The notes below the pieces were generated by a model. That model was not told the origin of the DNA and did not search any database. It saw only the letters and a program-made list of their open reading frames with translations. From positions 248,001 to 312,000 of the forward strand of contig CAWBTF010000012.1 in assembly GCA_963791595.1 (NCBI GenBank): DNA of 64,000 bases. The letters are read 5' to 3'. How positions within the stretch are numbered: position 1 is the stretch's first letter; every line of letters begins with the position of its first letter. Shown piece by piece: positions 9,748 through 17,324 of the stretch. This stretch comes from JAEMQF01 sp963791595. Its GTDB lineage: Bacteria > Pseudomonadota > Gammaproteobacteria > Burkholderiales > Burkholderiaceae_C. The position numbers were made by a program, and so were the translations under genes.

Positions 9748-12255
9748 TCAGACTGAAGCACCTGCGTCCGCGTGGGCACGGCTGAGGGCGCGGGCGATTG
9801 CCCGGGCGAGTTGCTTGGGTTCGATCGGCTTGGACACATGATCGTCCATTCCGGCCTCGATGTAGGCGCCCCGGTCCTCGAGCATTGCATTGGCCGTCAG
9901 CGCGATGATCGGAATGCGCGCGGCGCCACTGTTCAGCGCGCGAATCCGCCGCGTCGCCGCCATGCCGTCCAGGACAGGCATCTGAATGTCCATCAGAACC
10001 AGGTCGAAGGATCTGGAATCGACCTTTGCCACCACTTCCATGCCGTCGTTGGCCATGTCGCAGGTGTGCCCCTGCTGCTCCAGCATGGCGCGGATGACGA
10101 TCTGGTTGACCTCGTTGTCCTCGGCAACCAGGATGTGCAGCCCATGCACGTTGTCGTCGTCGGCGTCGAATTGGGTGTCGGAAAACTGCTGTCGCGGCGA
10201 GTGGCTGCGCTGGAGTTTCAGCGTGACCGTGAAGGTGCTGCCCAGACCAACCTGAGACTGAACGTCGATGCGTCCACCCATCAGGTCGATGAGACCGCGG
10301 CTGATCGCCAGCCCCAGCCCGCTGCCGCCGTAGCGGCGGGTGATGCCGCTGTCGGCCTGAATGAACCGCTGAAACAGCGTGGGCAGCACTTCAGGCGCGA
10401 TGCCGATCCCCGAATCGCGCACCACGACGCTGAGTTCCACGTCGTCGCCTTCCAGCGCGCGATGCGCGACCTCGACGCCGATGGAGCCGCGCTCGGTGAA
10501 CTTCACGGCGTTGCCGATCAGGTTGAACAGCACCTGGCGCAGCCGCCCTTCGTCGCCGTGCAGCATCTCGGGCAGCCCGCTCCGGAACTGCACTGCAAAG
10601 TTCAGCCCTTTCTCGCGCGCACGCGTCGCCACCGACGCCGCCACTTCATCGACCAGCCGGCGCGGGTCGAATTCGCCAATCACCAGCTCGAGCTTGCCGG
10701 CCTCGACCTTCGACAGATCCAGAATGTCATTGATCAGGGTCAGCAGCGCCTTGCCTGAGGCCCGGATGGTTCGCGCGTAGCTGCGCTGCTCTTGCGTCAG
10801 TTCGGTCTTGAGCATCAAGCTGTTCATTCCGAGCACGCCATTGAGCGGCGTGCGGATTTCATGGCTCATCGACGCGAGGAACTGCGACTTGGCATGATTC
10901 GAGGCCTCGGCGGCCGCCTTGGCACGGGCCAGCTCGCGTTCGGCCTTCGTGATGTCGCGCATCACGCCGACGATGCCGCCATCGGGCGTGCGTCGCTCGA
11001 TGGTATGGATGACGCTTCCATCCGCGAGCTCCTGCTCGAACACGCCATTGCCGCTGCGATGCATTGCGAGCCGCATCTCGCGCCACGCCTGCCGCTTCGT
11101 CGGGTCGCTGTCGGGAACGATGGACGGGGCAGCGACGTCGACGATGGTCTCGAAACTCACGCCGACGCCGAGTACCCGGCGCACCCACGGGAACATCTCC
11201 ATGTAGCGCGCGTTCCACGCGACGACCCGGTCCTGCGCGTCGCACAGCAGGAAGCCGTCCGCCATTGACGCGAGCGCGCGGTCCATGATGCCCTTGGCCT
11301 GCGCGATCTCGAGCCGGGCGCGTGTCAGTCGACCGAGCTGCCACTGGGCGGCGCAACCGGCGGCGATCAGCATGGCAATGAAACCGGCGGCAGCGGACAC
11401 GATCACGTTTCGGTCCTGCCGCCAGTCAGCAAGCGCGGCGTCTCTCGAAATGCCCGCACTGATGCGCAGCGCGCGGTACAGCGAAGGGCGCGCCGCCAGG
11501 ACTGTCGCAATTCCGTCCAGACGCCCGGCAGCGTCGGCAACCACGCCGGCCAAGGCCCGTTCGGAAAGCGGCGAGGCCAGGCGCATGCCAAGCTGCGCAT
11601 CGGTTTCCGGAACGCTGGCCAGCAACTGGCCATCGTCGCGCTCCAGCGTCACCACGAGTCCGGAAATCTGCACCGACTGCGCCAAGATCGACGTGATGAT
11701 GGGCAGCGGAATCTCGGCGATGGCAATCACGCGCCGCCCACCAGGAAGCTGCAGCGGCCGGGCGAAGAAAAGCCCGCGTTCGGCGGTTGCCAGGTTCTGC
11801 ACCGGATCGCTGATCGCCAGCAGCGGTACCGATTGCCTCAGCACGCTGTCGAGGAATCCCGGGGAAAGCGGCACGCCCATGCGCTGCGTGTGACCGCGTG
11901 CGGCGGTGAGCACTTCGCCATCGGCCTCGATCACGGCCAGATCGGCGAACTCCAAATTTCGCCTGACCACGCCACCCAGCAGTCGGCCGGCTTGCTCGCG
12001 ATCGATTGTGGAGTCTGCGCCGATGGCTGGCGCAAGCAGGTCGCCCATCTCGGACAGCAGCAGGTCGACCCCGATCAAGGTGCGATTCAGCGCCGCCTCG
12101 GCGCCGCTGACGAAACGAATCACTCGGACCTCGGCTTCGCCAATGGCATCGCGTTCGGCGCGCAGGATGCCCGCCGCGGCGGCGCCGGTTGCCGCAATGA
12201 CGAACGCGGCCACCGTGCCCCAAATCGCAACGATCAAGCGATCTCGGGTCTGCAT
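9748..12255 (-). CDS. membrane hybrid sensor histidine kinase with PAS and receiver domains
   Basis: An 835-residue inner-membrane kinase, starting at the ATG that gives MQTRDRLIVAIWG. Order: transmembrane helix at ~10-34; a large periplasmic sensor of about 250 residues, probably double-Cache-like; a second transmembrane helix (SAAAGFIAMLIAAGCAA); a PAS domain (ASMADGFLLCDAQDRVVAWN); a coiled-coil linker; HisKA with phospho-acceptor His in SHEIRTPLNGVLG at ~465; the HATPase boxes NLIGNAVKFTERG, DSGIGIAPEVLP and GGSGLGLAIS; and a C-terminal receiver starting ILVAEDNEVNQ with the phospho-Asp in LVLMDIQMPVLDG. The gene begins 53 bases after the stop of a TRAP-type periplasmic binding protein on the same strand. 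This suggests the binding protein presents ligand to the kinase's periplasmic domain. No separate response regulator is adjacent. Confidence 0.9.
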   Translation of the reverse strand: MQTRDRLIVAIWGTVAAFVIAATGAAAAGILRAERDAIGEAEVRVIRFVSGAEAALNRTLIGVDLLLSEMGDLLAPAIGADSTIDREQAGRLLGGVVRRNLEFADLAVIEADGEVLTAARGHTQRMGVPLSPGFLDSVLRQSVPLLAISDPVQNLATAERGLFFARPLQLPGGRRVIAIAEIPLPIITSILAQSVQISGLVVTLERDDGQLLASVPETDAQLGMRLASPLSERALAGVVADAAGRLDGIATVLAARPSLYRALRISAGISRDAALADWRQDRNVIVSAAAGFIAMLIAAGCAAQWQLGRLTRARLEIAQAKGIMDRALASMADGFLLCDAQDRVVAWNARYMEMFPWVRRVLGVGVSFETIVDVAAPSIVPDSDPTKRQAWREMRLAMHRSGNGVFEQELADGSVIHTIERRTPDGGIVGVMRDITKAERELARAKAAAEASNHAKSQFLASMSHEIRTPLNGVLGMNSLMLKTELTQEQRSYARTIRASGKALLTLINDILDLSKVEAGKLELVIGEFDPRRLVDEVAASVATRAREKGLNFAVQFRSGLPEMLHGDEGRLRQVLFNLIGNAVKFTERGSIGVEVAHRALEGDDVELSVVVRDSGIGIAPEVLPTLFQRFIQADSGITRRYGGSGLGLAISRGLIDLMGGRIDVQSQVGLGSTFTVTLKLQRSHSPRQQFSDTQFDADDDNVHGLHILVAEDNEVNQIVIRAMLEQQGHTCDMANDGMEVVAKVDSRSFDLVLMDIQMPVLDGMAATRRIRALNSGAARIPIIALTANAMLEDRGAYIEAGMDDHVSKPIEPKQLARAIARALSRAHADAGASV

Positions 12256-12308
12256 GCTCGGCGAGGGTGGCTTGTACAGGTCATCACCCGTTGCTGTGGG
12301 AGTCAGGT

Positions 12309-13427
12309 TCAGGGAAGCTCCACACCGCCCACCTGGCCGAGGGTCTGTTTCCATACTTGCGCGCATTGCGGACCGCAGCGCTTCAGCCAACCAGGCAACA
12401 CTTTGGTCATCAGAATCTCGCGGCGCCGGCTTGCGTCCGCAGGGCTCTCGCCAACCTCGGTCATGCGCCCTTTTCGCCCGCCGGTGCACGCCGGCGCGCC
12501 CACGTTGCACGCGACTCCTGCGCTGGTTTCGTTCTCGGCTTCGGCCCAGATCGCGCGTTCCAGTTTCGGCAATTCGCGCTTGAGCAGTTCCTGAAGATCA
12601 CTCGGCAGCGCGTTCCAGGCGGCGCCATTGGCCACGAACGCTGCCAGACCCCAATTGACCGGTGCCGCGTGGATGTGCGTCGTCACCTCGTGCAAACCGA
12701 CGGTATTGCCCGACATCGTGCCGGTGATGGCGCAATCGATGTTGCCGCTGCGCAGGCCGGCGACGACCTCCGCGAAAGCAGTCTGTACTGGCGTGGCTCC
12801 GAGAGCTGCAACCCAATCCGACTGGGTCGCGCTCGACACCCTGATGCGGCGCCCGGCCAGGTCGGCCAGGCTGCCGAACGGTTTGGCGCAGAACGTCACC
12901 TGCGCCGGATAGGCATAAAGCGCCAGCAACTCAATGCCGTAGCGCTCGCGCAGCACCCGCTGCAGGTAGGGACGGAAAGCGCCGGCATTGAGCCGCAAGG
13001 TGGCCATGTCCGGGTTGAGTCCGGCCAGGTCAGGGGCGCCGAATTCCGCGTCGTGCACTGCGCTCAGGTTGAGCAGCGAGGTACCGAACGGGACCGCCCC
13101 CTGCTGCACCAGGCGCAGCATTTCCTGGCCGCGGATACCCGCTCGGTCGAACGCGACGATTTCTGCGCTCGCCCGGCCGCCGCTCATGCGAGCGAGTTCG
13201 CGCGCCCAGAACGGTTCTTCGTGTCGTGTGTATTGGTTGAGCGCACCCAGTCCGCCGACGATTCGCAAATGCTGCGCCACTGGAGGGATTGCTTGCGCGG
13301 CGGCGCACGGAGCCGCCGCGTGAGTCAGGCAGGCGAGCAACACGCCCCAGAGGGCCCAGCGCGAGCGCCTTGCCGTTGCATTGCCGCAGCCACCCGTCGC
13401 CGGGCATCGATTGTCGAGATGCTTCAT
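12309..13427 (-). CDS. TRAP-type periplasmic solute-binding protein (DctP-like), no permease genes nearby
   Basis: A 372-residue exported protein. The chosen ATG gives a basic start followed by a hydrophobic signal segment (RRSRWALWGVLLACLTHAAA) and probable cleavage near CAAAQAIPP. An in-frame ATG four codons upstream is possible. The body matches DctP-family binding proteins: EEPFWARELARMSGGRASAE, the FGSLADLAGRRIRVSS segment, and the LRSGNIDCAITGTMSGNTVG ligand-lobe motif. The C-terminal part has paired cysteines (CNVGAPAC, CGPQC) that could form disulfides. DctQ/DctM permease genes are absent here, and the next gene on the strand is a membrane hybrid kinase. A sensory ligand-capturing role is therefore as likely as transport. 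The ligand is unknown. Confidence 0.82.
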   Translation of the reverse strand: MKHLDNRCPATGGCGNATARRSRWALWGVLLACLTHAAAPCAAAQAIPPVAQHLRIVGGLGALNQYTRHEEPFWARELARMSGGRASAEIVAFDRAGIRGQEMLRLVQQGAVPFGTSLLNLSAVHDAEFGAPDLAGLNPDMATLRLNAGAFRPYLQRVLRERYGIELLALYAYPAQVTFCAKPFGSLADLAGRRIRVSSATQSDWVAALGATPVQTAFAEVVAGLRSGNIDCAITGTMSGNTVGLHEVTTHIHAAPVNWGLAAFVANGAAWNALPSDLQELLKRELPKLERAIWAEAENETSAGVACNVGAPACTGGRKGRMTEVGESPADASRRREILMTKVLPGWLKRCGPQCAQVWKQTLGQVGGVELP

Positions 13428-13562
13428 TGAACGCCCCATGACCGATCCGGCCGATTGTTCTACGCGTATCGGCATTCCGGTGCCGCGAATAGGCGTGCAG
13501 CTTGTGGCCAATTCGAGGTTCGGCGGGCCCTTGCCCGACGTCGCTTGCCCGGGATTTCCCGC

Positions 13563-13591
13563 TTGACACTCATTTAACCAATCATTTAAAT
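13563..13591 (+). promoter_or_regulatory. sigma-70-like promoter of the arsR-type gene, probably giving a leaderless mRNA
   Basis: TTGACA at 13563-13568, a 17-base spacer, and TTAAAT at 13586-13591. The -35 is a perfect consensus and the -10 matches at 4 of 6 positions. The stretch is strikingly AT-rich for this genome. Only seven bases separate the -10 from the ATG at 13599, so transcription would start at or next to the start codon and the message would lack a leader. This is prediction from sequence only. Confidence 0.6.
13571..13589 (+). promoter_or_regulatory. candidate operator: direct repeat CATTTAA x2 inside the arsR promoter
   Basis: Two copies of CATTTAA (13571-13577 and 13583-13589) lie one helical turn apart, between the -35 and -10 and overlapping the latter. 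ArsR-family repressors usually bind AT-rich repeats overlapping their own promoter, so this is the natural autorepression site. The assignment is by position and composition. Confidence 0.45.
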
Positions 13592-13598
13592 ACACAAT

Positions 13599-14003
13599 AT
13601 GGATTCGTTGAGCCTGACCTTTGCGGCACTCGCCGACCCGACACGCCGTTCCATCCTGGCGCGACTGGTCCAAGGCGAAACGCACGTGGGAGAGCTCTGC
13701 AAGCCGTTTGCCATCTCGGGGCCGGCGGTGTCGCGCCATCTGCGCGTGCTCGAGGACGCGGGCCTGATCGAGCGCAAGGTGGATGCCCAATGGCGCGTGT
13801 GCCGATTGCGCGGCCCCGGGCTGCGCAGCGCGCACGACTGGCTGGCCCGCTACCGCGAGCACTGGGAAGAAAGCCTGGATCGCCTGGTCAACCTGCTCGA
13901 ACAGCCCGCGCACCCCCCACCCTCACCCGCCAAACGCGTGGCACGCCGCCCGGCCACGCCGCCCCGCCCACCGGCCAAACCCAGGAAAGGAAAATCGCCA
14001 TGA
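13599..14003 (+). CDS. ArsR-family transcriptional regulator (SRPBCC-associated type)
   Basis: A 134-residue winged-helix repressor. Its first ~95 residues match the ArsR/SmtB fold: FAALADPTRRSILARLVQGE, then the recognition helix KPFAISGPAVSRHLRVLED and the wing. The metal-binding cysteine pair of classical ArsR (CVC) is absent, as in the ArsR subgroup that accompanies AHSA1/SRPBCC proteins. The C-terminus is a Pro/Lys/Arg-rich tail that is probably disordered. Its stop overlaps the start of the AHSA1-GST fusion gene as ATGA, so the two are translationally coupled and presumably co-regulated by autorepression at the promoter just upstream. Confidence 0.88.
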   Translation: MDSLSLTFAALADPTRRSILARLVQGETHVGELCKPFAISGPAVSRHLRVLEDAGLIERKVDAQWRVCRLRGPGLRSAHDWLARYREHWEESLDRLVNLLEQPAHPPPSPAKRVARRPATPPRPPAKPRKGKSP

Positions 14004-15085
14004 ACGCACCGGAAGTCTTTCAGCTGCAGCTCAGCTGTTTCATCCGCGCCCCGCGCGAGAAAGTGTTCGACGCGTTCGTCAACGAAGCGGTGCTGAGCCA
14101 GTGGCACAGCCCACGCGGCATGAGCGTGCGCCTGTGCAACGTCGACGCCCGCGTCGGTGGGCGCTACCGCATCGAGATGCGCTCGCGCGAGGGCACCAGC
14201 CATACAGTGGCAGGCACGTATCGCAGCGTCAACCGCCCGCAGCAGCTGGCCTACACCTGGCACTGGGAGGGCGACAGCCCGATGGCCGGCGTCGAGACCC
14301 TGATCGAGGTGGAGTTCGTCGCCAAGGACGGCGGCACCGAGCTGCGCATGAAGCACAGCGGCTTCCCCGCTGCGGCGGCGCGCGATGGCCACACGCAAGG
14401 CTGGAGCTCATGCTTCAACCGCCTCAACGACCTGCTCGACGCGCGCGGCAGCGCCGCGACGATCACGCTGCTCGGCGACCCGCGCAGCAGCTACGTGCGC
14501 ACGGCGCGCATGGGTCTGGCCGAAAAGGGCGTCGCCTACACGCTGCAGCCCTGCGCGCCGAACTCACCGGAAATCCTGGCCGTGCACCCGTTCGGCAAGA
14601 TCCCCGGCATGCGCGACGGCGACATCGAGCTGTGGGAAACCAGCGCGATCCTGCGCTACATCGACGAAGGCTTTGACGGCCCGTCGCTCACGCCGGGCAT
14701 GCTCGCCGAGCGCACGCGCTGCGAGCAATGGGTGAGCGCCGTCAACTCCTACTTCTACGATTCGATGGTGCGGCGTTACGTGCTGCAGTACATCTTCCCG
14801 AAGGGCGAAGGCGGCAAGCCCGATCGCACCGTGATCGACCGCGCCGTGCAAGACATGGCGCCGCAACTCACCGCGCTGGATCGCGCTTACGCGAAGACGG
14901 GCGACTTTCTCGCCGGCAGCACCCTGAGCTTTGCGGACTTGTTCGTCGCGCCGATCCTGTTCTACGTCGAAGCCTTCCCCGAGGGTGCGAGGCTGCTCTC
15001 CGACATGCCCCACATCCGGCGCGCGCAAGGCGTGATTCGCCAGCGCTCGAGTTTCACGACGACGCAGCCGCCGCAGAGCAAGTGA
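14000..15085 (+). CDS. AHSA1/SRPBCC domain fused to a glutathione S-transferase
   Basis: A 361-residue two-domain protein. Residues 1-~150 are an AHSA1-type SRPBCC domain: FIRAPREKVFDAFVNEAV, then GGRYRIEMRSREG, ending with the helix GWSSCFNRLNDLLD. Residues ~155-361 are a GST. The thioredoxin-like N-domain begins ITLLGDPRSSYVRTARMGL, with cis-Pro in GKIPGMRDGD and the glutathione-binding ELWETSAILRYI. A helical C-domain with TLSFADLFVAPILFYVEAF follows. The start overlaps the ArsR stop, with AGGAAAGG at 13983-13990 as ribosome site. There is no stop or new start between the domains, so the fusion is genuine unless there is a sequence error. SRPBCC domains bind hydrophobic ligands, so one fold could bind a substrate for conjugation by the other. 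This is inference. Confidence 0.85.
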   Translation: MNAPEVFQLQLSCFIRAPREKVFDAFVNEAVLSQWHSPRGMSVRLCNVDARVGGRYRIEMRSREGTSHTVAGTYRSVNRPQQLAYTWHWEGDSPMAGVETLIEVEFVAKDGGTELRMKHSGFPAAAARDGHTQGWSSCFNRLNDLLDARGSAATITLLGDPRSSYVRTARMGLAEKGVAYTLQPCAPNSPEILAVHPFGKIPGMRDGDIELWETSAILRYIDEGFDGPSLTPGMLAERTRCEQWVSAVNSYFYDSMVRRYVLQYIFPKGEGGKPDRTVIDRAVQDMAPQLTALDRAYAKTGDFLAGSTLSFADLFVAPILFYVEAFPEGARLLSDMPHIRRAQGVIRQRSSFTTTQPPQSK

Positions 15086-15111
15086 ACTCTGTCGCCACGG
15101 CCAAACTCGCT

Positions 15112-15135
15112 CCCTCTCCCGCTTGCGGGAGAGGG
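15112..15135. repeat. 24-bp palindromic element between convergent genes
   Basis: An 11-bp perfect stem CCCTCTCCCGC/GCGGGAGAGGG with a TT loop. The same stem recurs at 51407-51430 with an AG loop, and a right half-like copy lies near 40838-40851. This matches the dispersed REP-like palindromes found in many proteobacteria. Lying between the convergent fusion gene and lipoprotein gene, it could also weaken read-through, but it has no T-run. Confidence 0.7.
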
Positions 15136-15151
15136 TTGGTGTGATGGCCGC

Positions 15152-15751
15152 TCAGCGCTTCGGGTAGACGATGTCGGCGCGCCGGTTCTGCGCGTACGCG
15201 GTCTCGGTGTGGCCATGCGCGAACGGCCGCTCTTCGCCGTAGCTCACGGTCTCCATTTGGCTCGACCTCACGCCCAGCAATCCGAGTGCGCGGGCCACGG
15301 CCTCGGCGCGGCGCTGGCCGAGCGCCAGGTTGTATTCAACGCCGCCGCGCGAATCGGTATTGCCCTCGATGCGCACCGCCAGCGCCGCGTTCGCCGCCAG
15401 GTAGCGGCCGTGACGCTCGATCAGCGGCGTATAGGTCGACTGCAATGCCGACTCGTCGAACGCAAAATAGACGCTGCGCTCGCGGCTGATCGCGCTGGCC
15501 GGGTCCAGATGCTCGGGCAGCGTGGACGTGGCGACGCTGGGCTGCGTGGTGGCCTGCGGCGCGGCCGGTGCGGGTGTGGGGGCTGGCGCAGGCGCTTCGA
15601 ATTGAGAGGGCACCCCCGTGCGTGCCGGGGCATCCGGAACGGCAGGTTCAGCAGCGGGCGGTGCGGCGGGCGGCACGGGCGTGCTGCAACCCAGCAGCGA
15701 TCCGAGCGTCAGCGCAACGCTCATCGCAACGGTCAACGATGTTTTCTTCAT
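15152..15751 (-). CDS. OmpA/Pal-family outer-membrane lipoprotein
   Basis: A 199-residue protein. The N-terminus MKKTSLTVAMSVALTLGSLL ends in the lipobox LLGC, predicting signal-peptidase-II processing and lipid attachment. A Pro/Ala-rich linker covers residues ~30-75. The OmpA C-terminal peptidoglycan-binding domain then runs to the end: VYFAFDESALQSTYTPLIE, VRIEGNTDSRGGVEYNLALG with the conserved Asp and Arg, and LGQRRAEAVARALGLLGV. It probably anchors the outer membrane to peptidoglycan. It is on the same strand as the cyclase-Hpt-kinase genes and begins 94 bases after the cyclase stop, but no functional link is visible. Confidence 0.9.
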   Translation of the reverse strand: MKKTSLTVAMSVALTLGSLLGCSTPVPPAAPPAAEPAVPDAPARTGVPSQFEAPAPAPTPAPAAPQATTQPSVATSTLPEHLDPASAISRERSVYFAFDESALQSTYTPLIERHGRYLAANAALAVRIEGNTDSRGGVEYNLALGQRRAEAVARALGLLGVRSSQMETVSYGEERPFAHGHTETAYAQNRRADIVYPKR

Positions 15752-15845
15752 GGCGATCTCCTTGGCTGTTGGTTTGGGTTTCGGGTTCGATCGGCGCGAG
15801 GGCCGAATCTTAAGGTGCAAAACGGCCCTTGAAGCATGCCTCAGA

Positions 15846-16889
15846 TCAAGCCGGGCCGAGCGCGAACACCGGTACCGCCGAGGCCTTGCCCTTGAACTGC
15901 ACCGGCTCCAGCGCGTCCGGCGCCAGGGCCGGTTCCAGGCACGCCCGCGTGGCCTCATCGATCAGGATCGTTCGCTTCGCGACCTTGGTGTGCGCCTCGA
16001 GCCGCGCCGCCAGGTTCACCGTGTCGCCGATGCAGGTGTAGGTGGCACGCTGCTGCGTGCCGGTGTAGCCGGCAACGATGTCGCCGGTGGCGATGCCCAC
16101 GCCGATCGCGATCGCCGGTTTGTTCGCTGCCACGCGCTCGTGGTTGAACAGCTCGATCAGCTCCGTCATCTCCAGCGCCGCGCGCACCGCGCAGCCGCCG
16201 TGGTCGGGAAGCAGCAGCGGCGCGCCGAAGATCGCCATCAGCCCGTCGCCGATCATCTGATTCACCACGCCGCCGTGGTTGCCGATCGCGTCGAACATCA
16301 GCGCGTAGTAGGCGTTCAGCAGCTCGTGCGTCTCTTCGGGCGGCTGCGATTCCACGAGCGACGTGAAGCCGCGGATGTCGGCAAACATCACGGTGCCGCG
16401 GATGCGCTTTCCGCCGAGCGCGAAGCCCGATTGCGCGAGGTCTTGCGCCACCTCGGCGGTGGCGAAGCGCCGCACCATCGCGCGCAGCTGATCGCGCAGG
16501 CGTTTCTTCTCCAGGCTCGCGCCGATGCGCGCCTTGAGCAGCACCGGGTTGATCGGCTTGCTCAAGTAGTCTTCGGCGCCGAGTTCGATGCAGCGAACGA
16601 TGTTCGCCACGCCTTCGAGCGACGAAGTCACGAGCACCGGAAGATCGCGCAGCTTCGGATCGGCCTTCAGCTGTTCGAGCACCTCGAAGCCGTCCATCTC
16701 GGGCATTTCGATGTCGAGCAGCAGCAGGTCGAAGGTCTCGGAACGCAGCATCTCGAGCGCGATGCGGCCGTTTTCGGCGCTCGCGCTGCGGTGCCCTTGC
16801 AGCTCGACATTGCGCGCGAGCAGCAGCCGGTTGACCTTGTTGTCGTCGACGATCAGCAGCCGCGCGACGCCGTCGCGTTGTTCAGCCAT
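15846..16889 (-). CDS. response regulator with class III nucleotide cyclase output
   Basis: A 347-residue protein. Residues ~10-130 are a receiver domain: LLIVDDNKVNRLLLARNVEL, phospho-Asp in LLLLDIEMPEMDG, conserved Thr/Ser in VLVTSS, and Lys in LSKPIN. A short coiled-coil linker leads to a class III adenylate/guanylate cyclase domain (~160-345) with the first metal Asp in VMFADIRGFTS, the second in QMIGDGLMAIFG, and transition-state residues in CIGDTVNLAARLE. The catalytic set looks complete. Substrate choice (ATP or GTP) was not resolved. Its start overlaps the stop of the Hpt gene, so the phosphotransfer protein and the cyclase are translationally linked and probably form the end of the relay fed by the large kinases upstream. 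Confidence 0.9.
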   Translation of the reverse strand: MAEQRDGVARLLIVDDNKVNRLLLARNVELQGHRSASAENGRIALEMLRSETFDLLLLDIEMPEMDGFEVLEQLKADPKLRDLPVLVTSSLEGVANIVRCIELGAEDYLSKPINPVLLKARIGASLEKKRLRDQLRAMVRRFATAEVAQDLAQSGFALGGKRIRGTVMFADIRGFTSLVESQPPEETHELLNAYYALMFDAIGNHGGVVNQMIGDGLMAIFGAPLLLPDHGGCAVRAALEMTELIELFNHERVAANKPAIAIGVGIATGDIVAGYTGTQQRATYTCIGDTVNLAARLEAHTKVAKRTILIDEATRACLEPALAPDALEPVQFKGKASAVPVFALGPA

Positions 16890-17238
16890 CGCGCAGCTCG
16901 GTCAGTGCCGCGGCGACGCGCGCATATTCGTGGCCGAGCGCGTCGACCGGGCCCACGCCGTCGTCGCCGGGCAGGCGGGCGTGATCGAGCCCCTTGTGTT
17001 CAAGTTCGCGCGCCATGTCGCCCAGACGCATCGCGCCGAAGGTCAGGCTGTTCGACTTGAGCGAATGCGCGGCGCGCCGGAACTTGTCGGCGTCCCCCGC
17101 CGCTAGCGCGCTGTGCAACTCGGCGAGCATCGACGGTGCGTCTTCGAGAAAGGTGTCGACGAGCTCCTTCGCGAAGTCTTCGCCCGCCGTGTCTTGCAGC
17201 TCCTTGAAGACCGTGGGGTCGATGATTGCATCAGCCAT
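16882..17238 (-). CDS. free-standing Hpt phosphotransfer protein
   Basis: A 118-residue all-helical protein of the histidine-phosphotransfer family. The phospho-acceptor His lies in FRRAAHSLKSNSLTFGA, a close match to the family motif HxLKGxxxxxG in which Ser replaces the first Gly. The four-helix length is normal. The start is the ATG giving MADAIIDPTVFKELQ. The gene lies 86 bases after the stop of the giant kinase K3, and its 3' end overlaps the receiver-cyclase gene by 8 bases. It can shuttle phosphate between the kinases' receivers and the cyclase's receiver. Confidence 0.88.
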   Translation of the reverse strand: MADAIIDPTVFKELQDTAGEDFAKELVDTFLEDAPSMLAELHSALAAGDADKFRRAAHSLKSNSLTFGAMRLGDMARELEHKGLDHARLPGDDGVGPVDALGHEYARVAAALTELRDG

Positions 17239-17324
17239 GGGAGTGGATAGCGGGGCAAGGGCCGGCCGGCAGCCTTCTTCCGCCTGAGGAAGCGGCGATG
17301 GGTGAGAGTCTAGCGGGCACAGCC

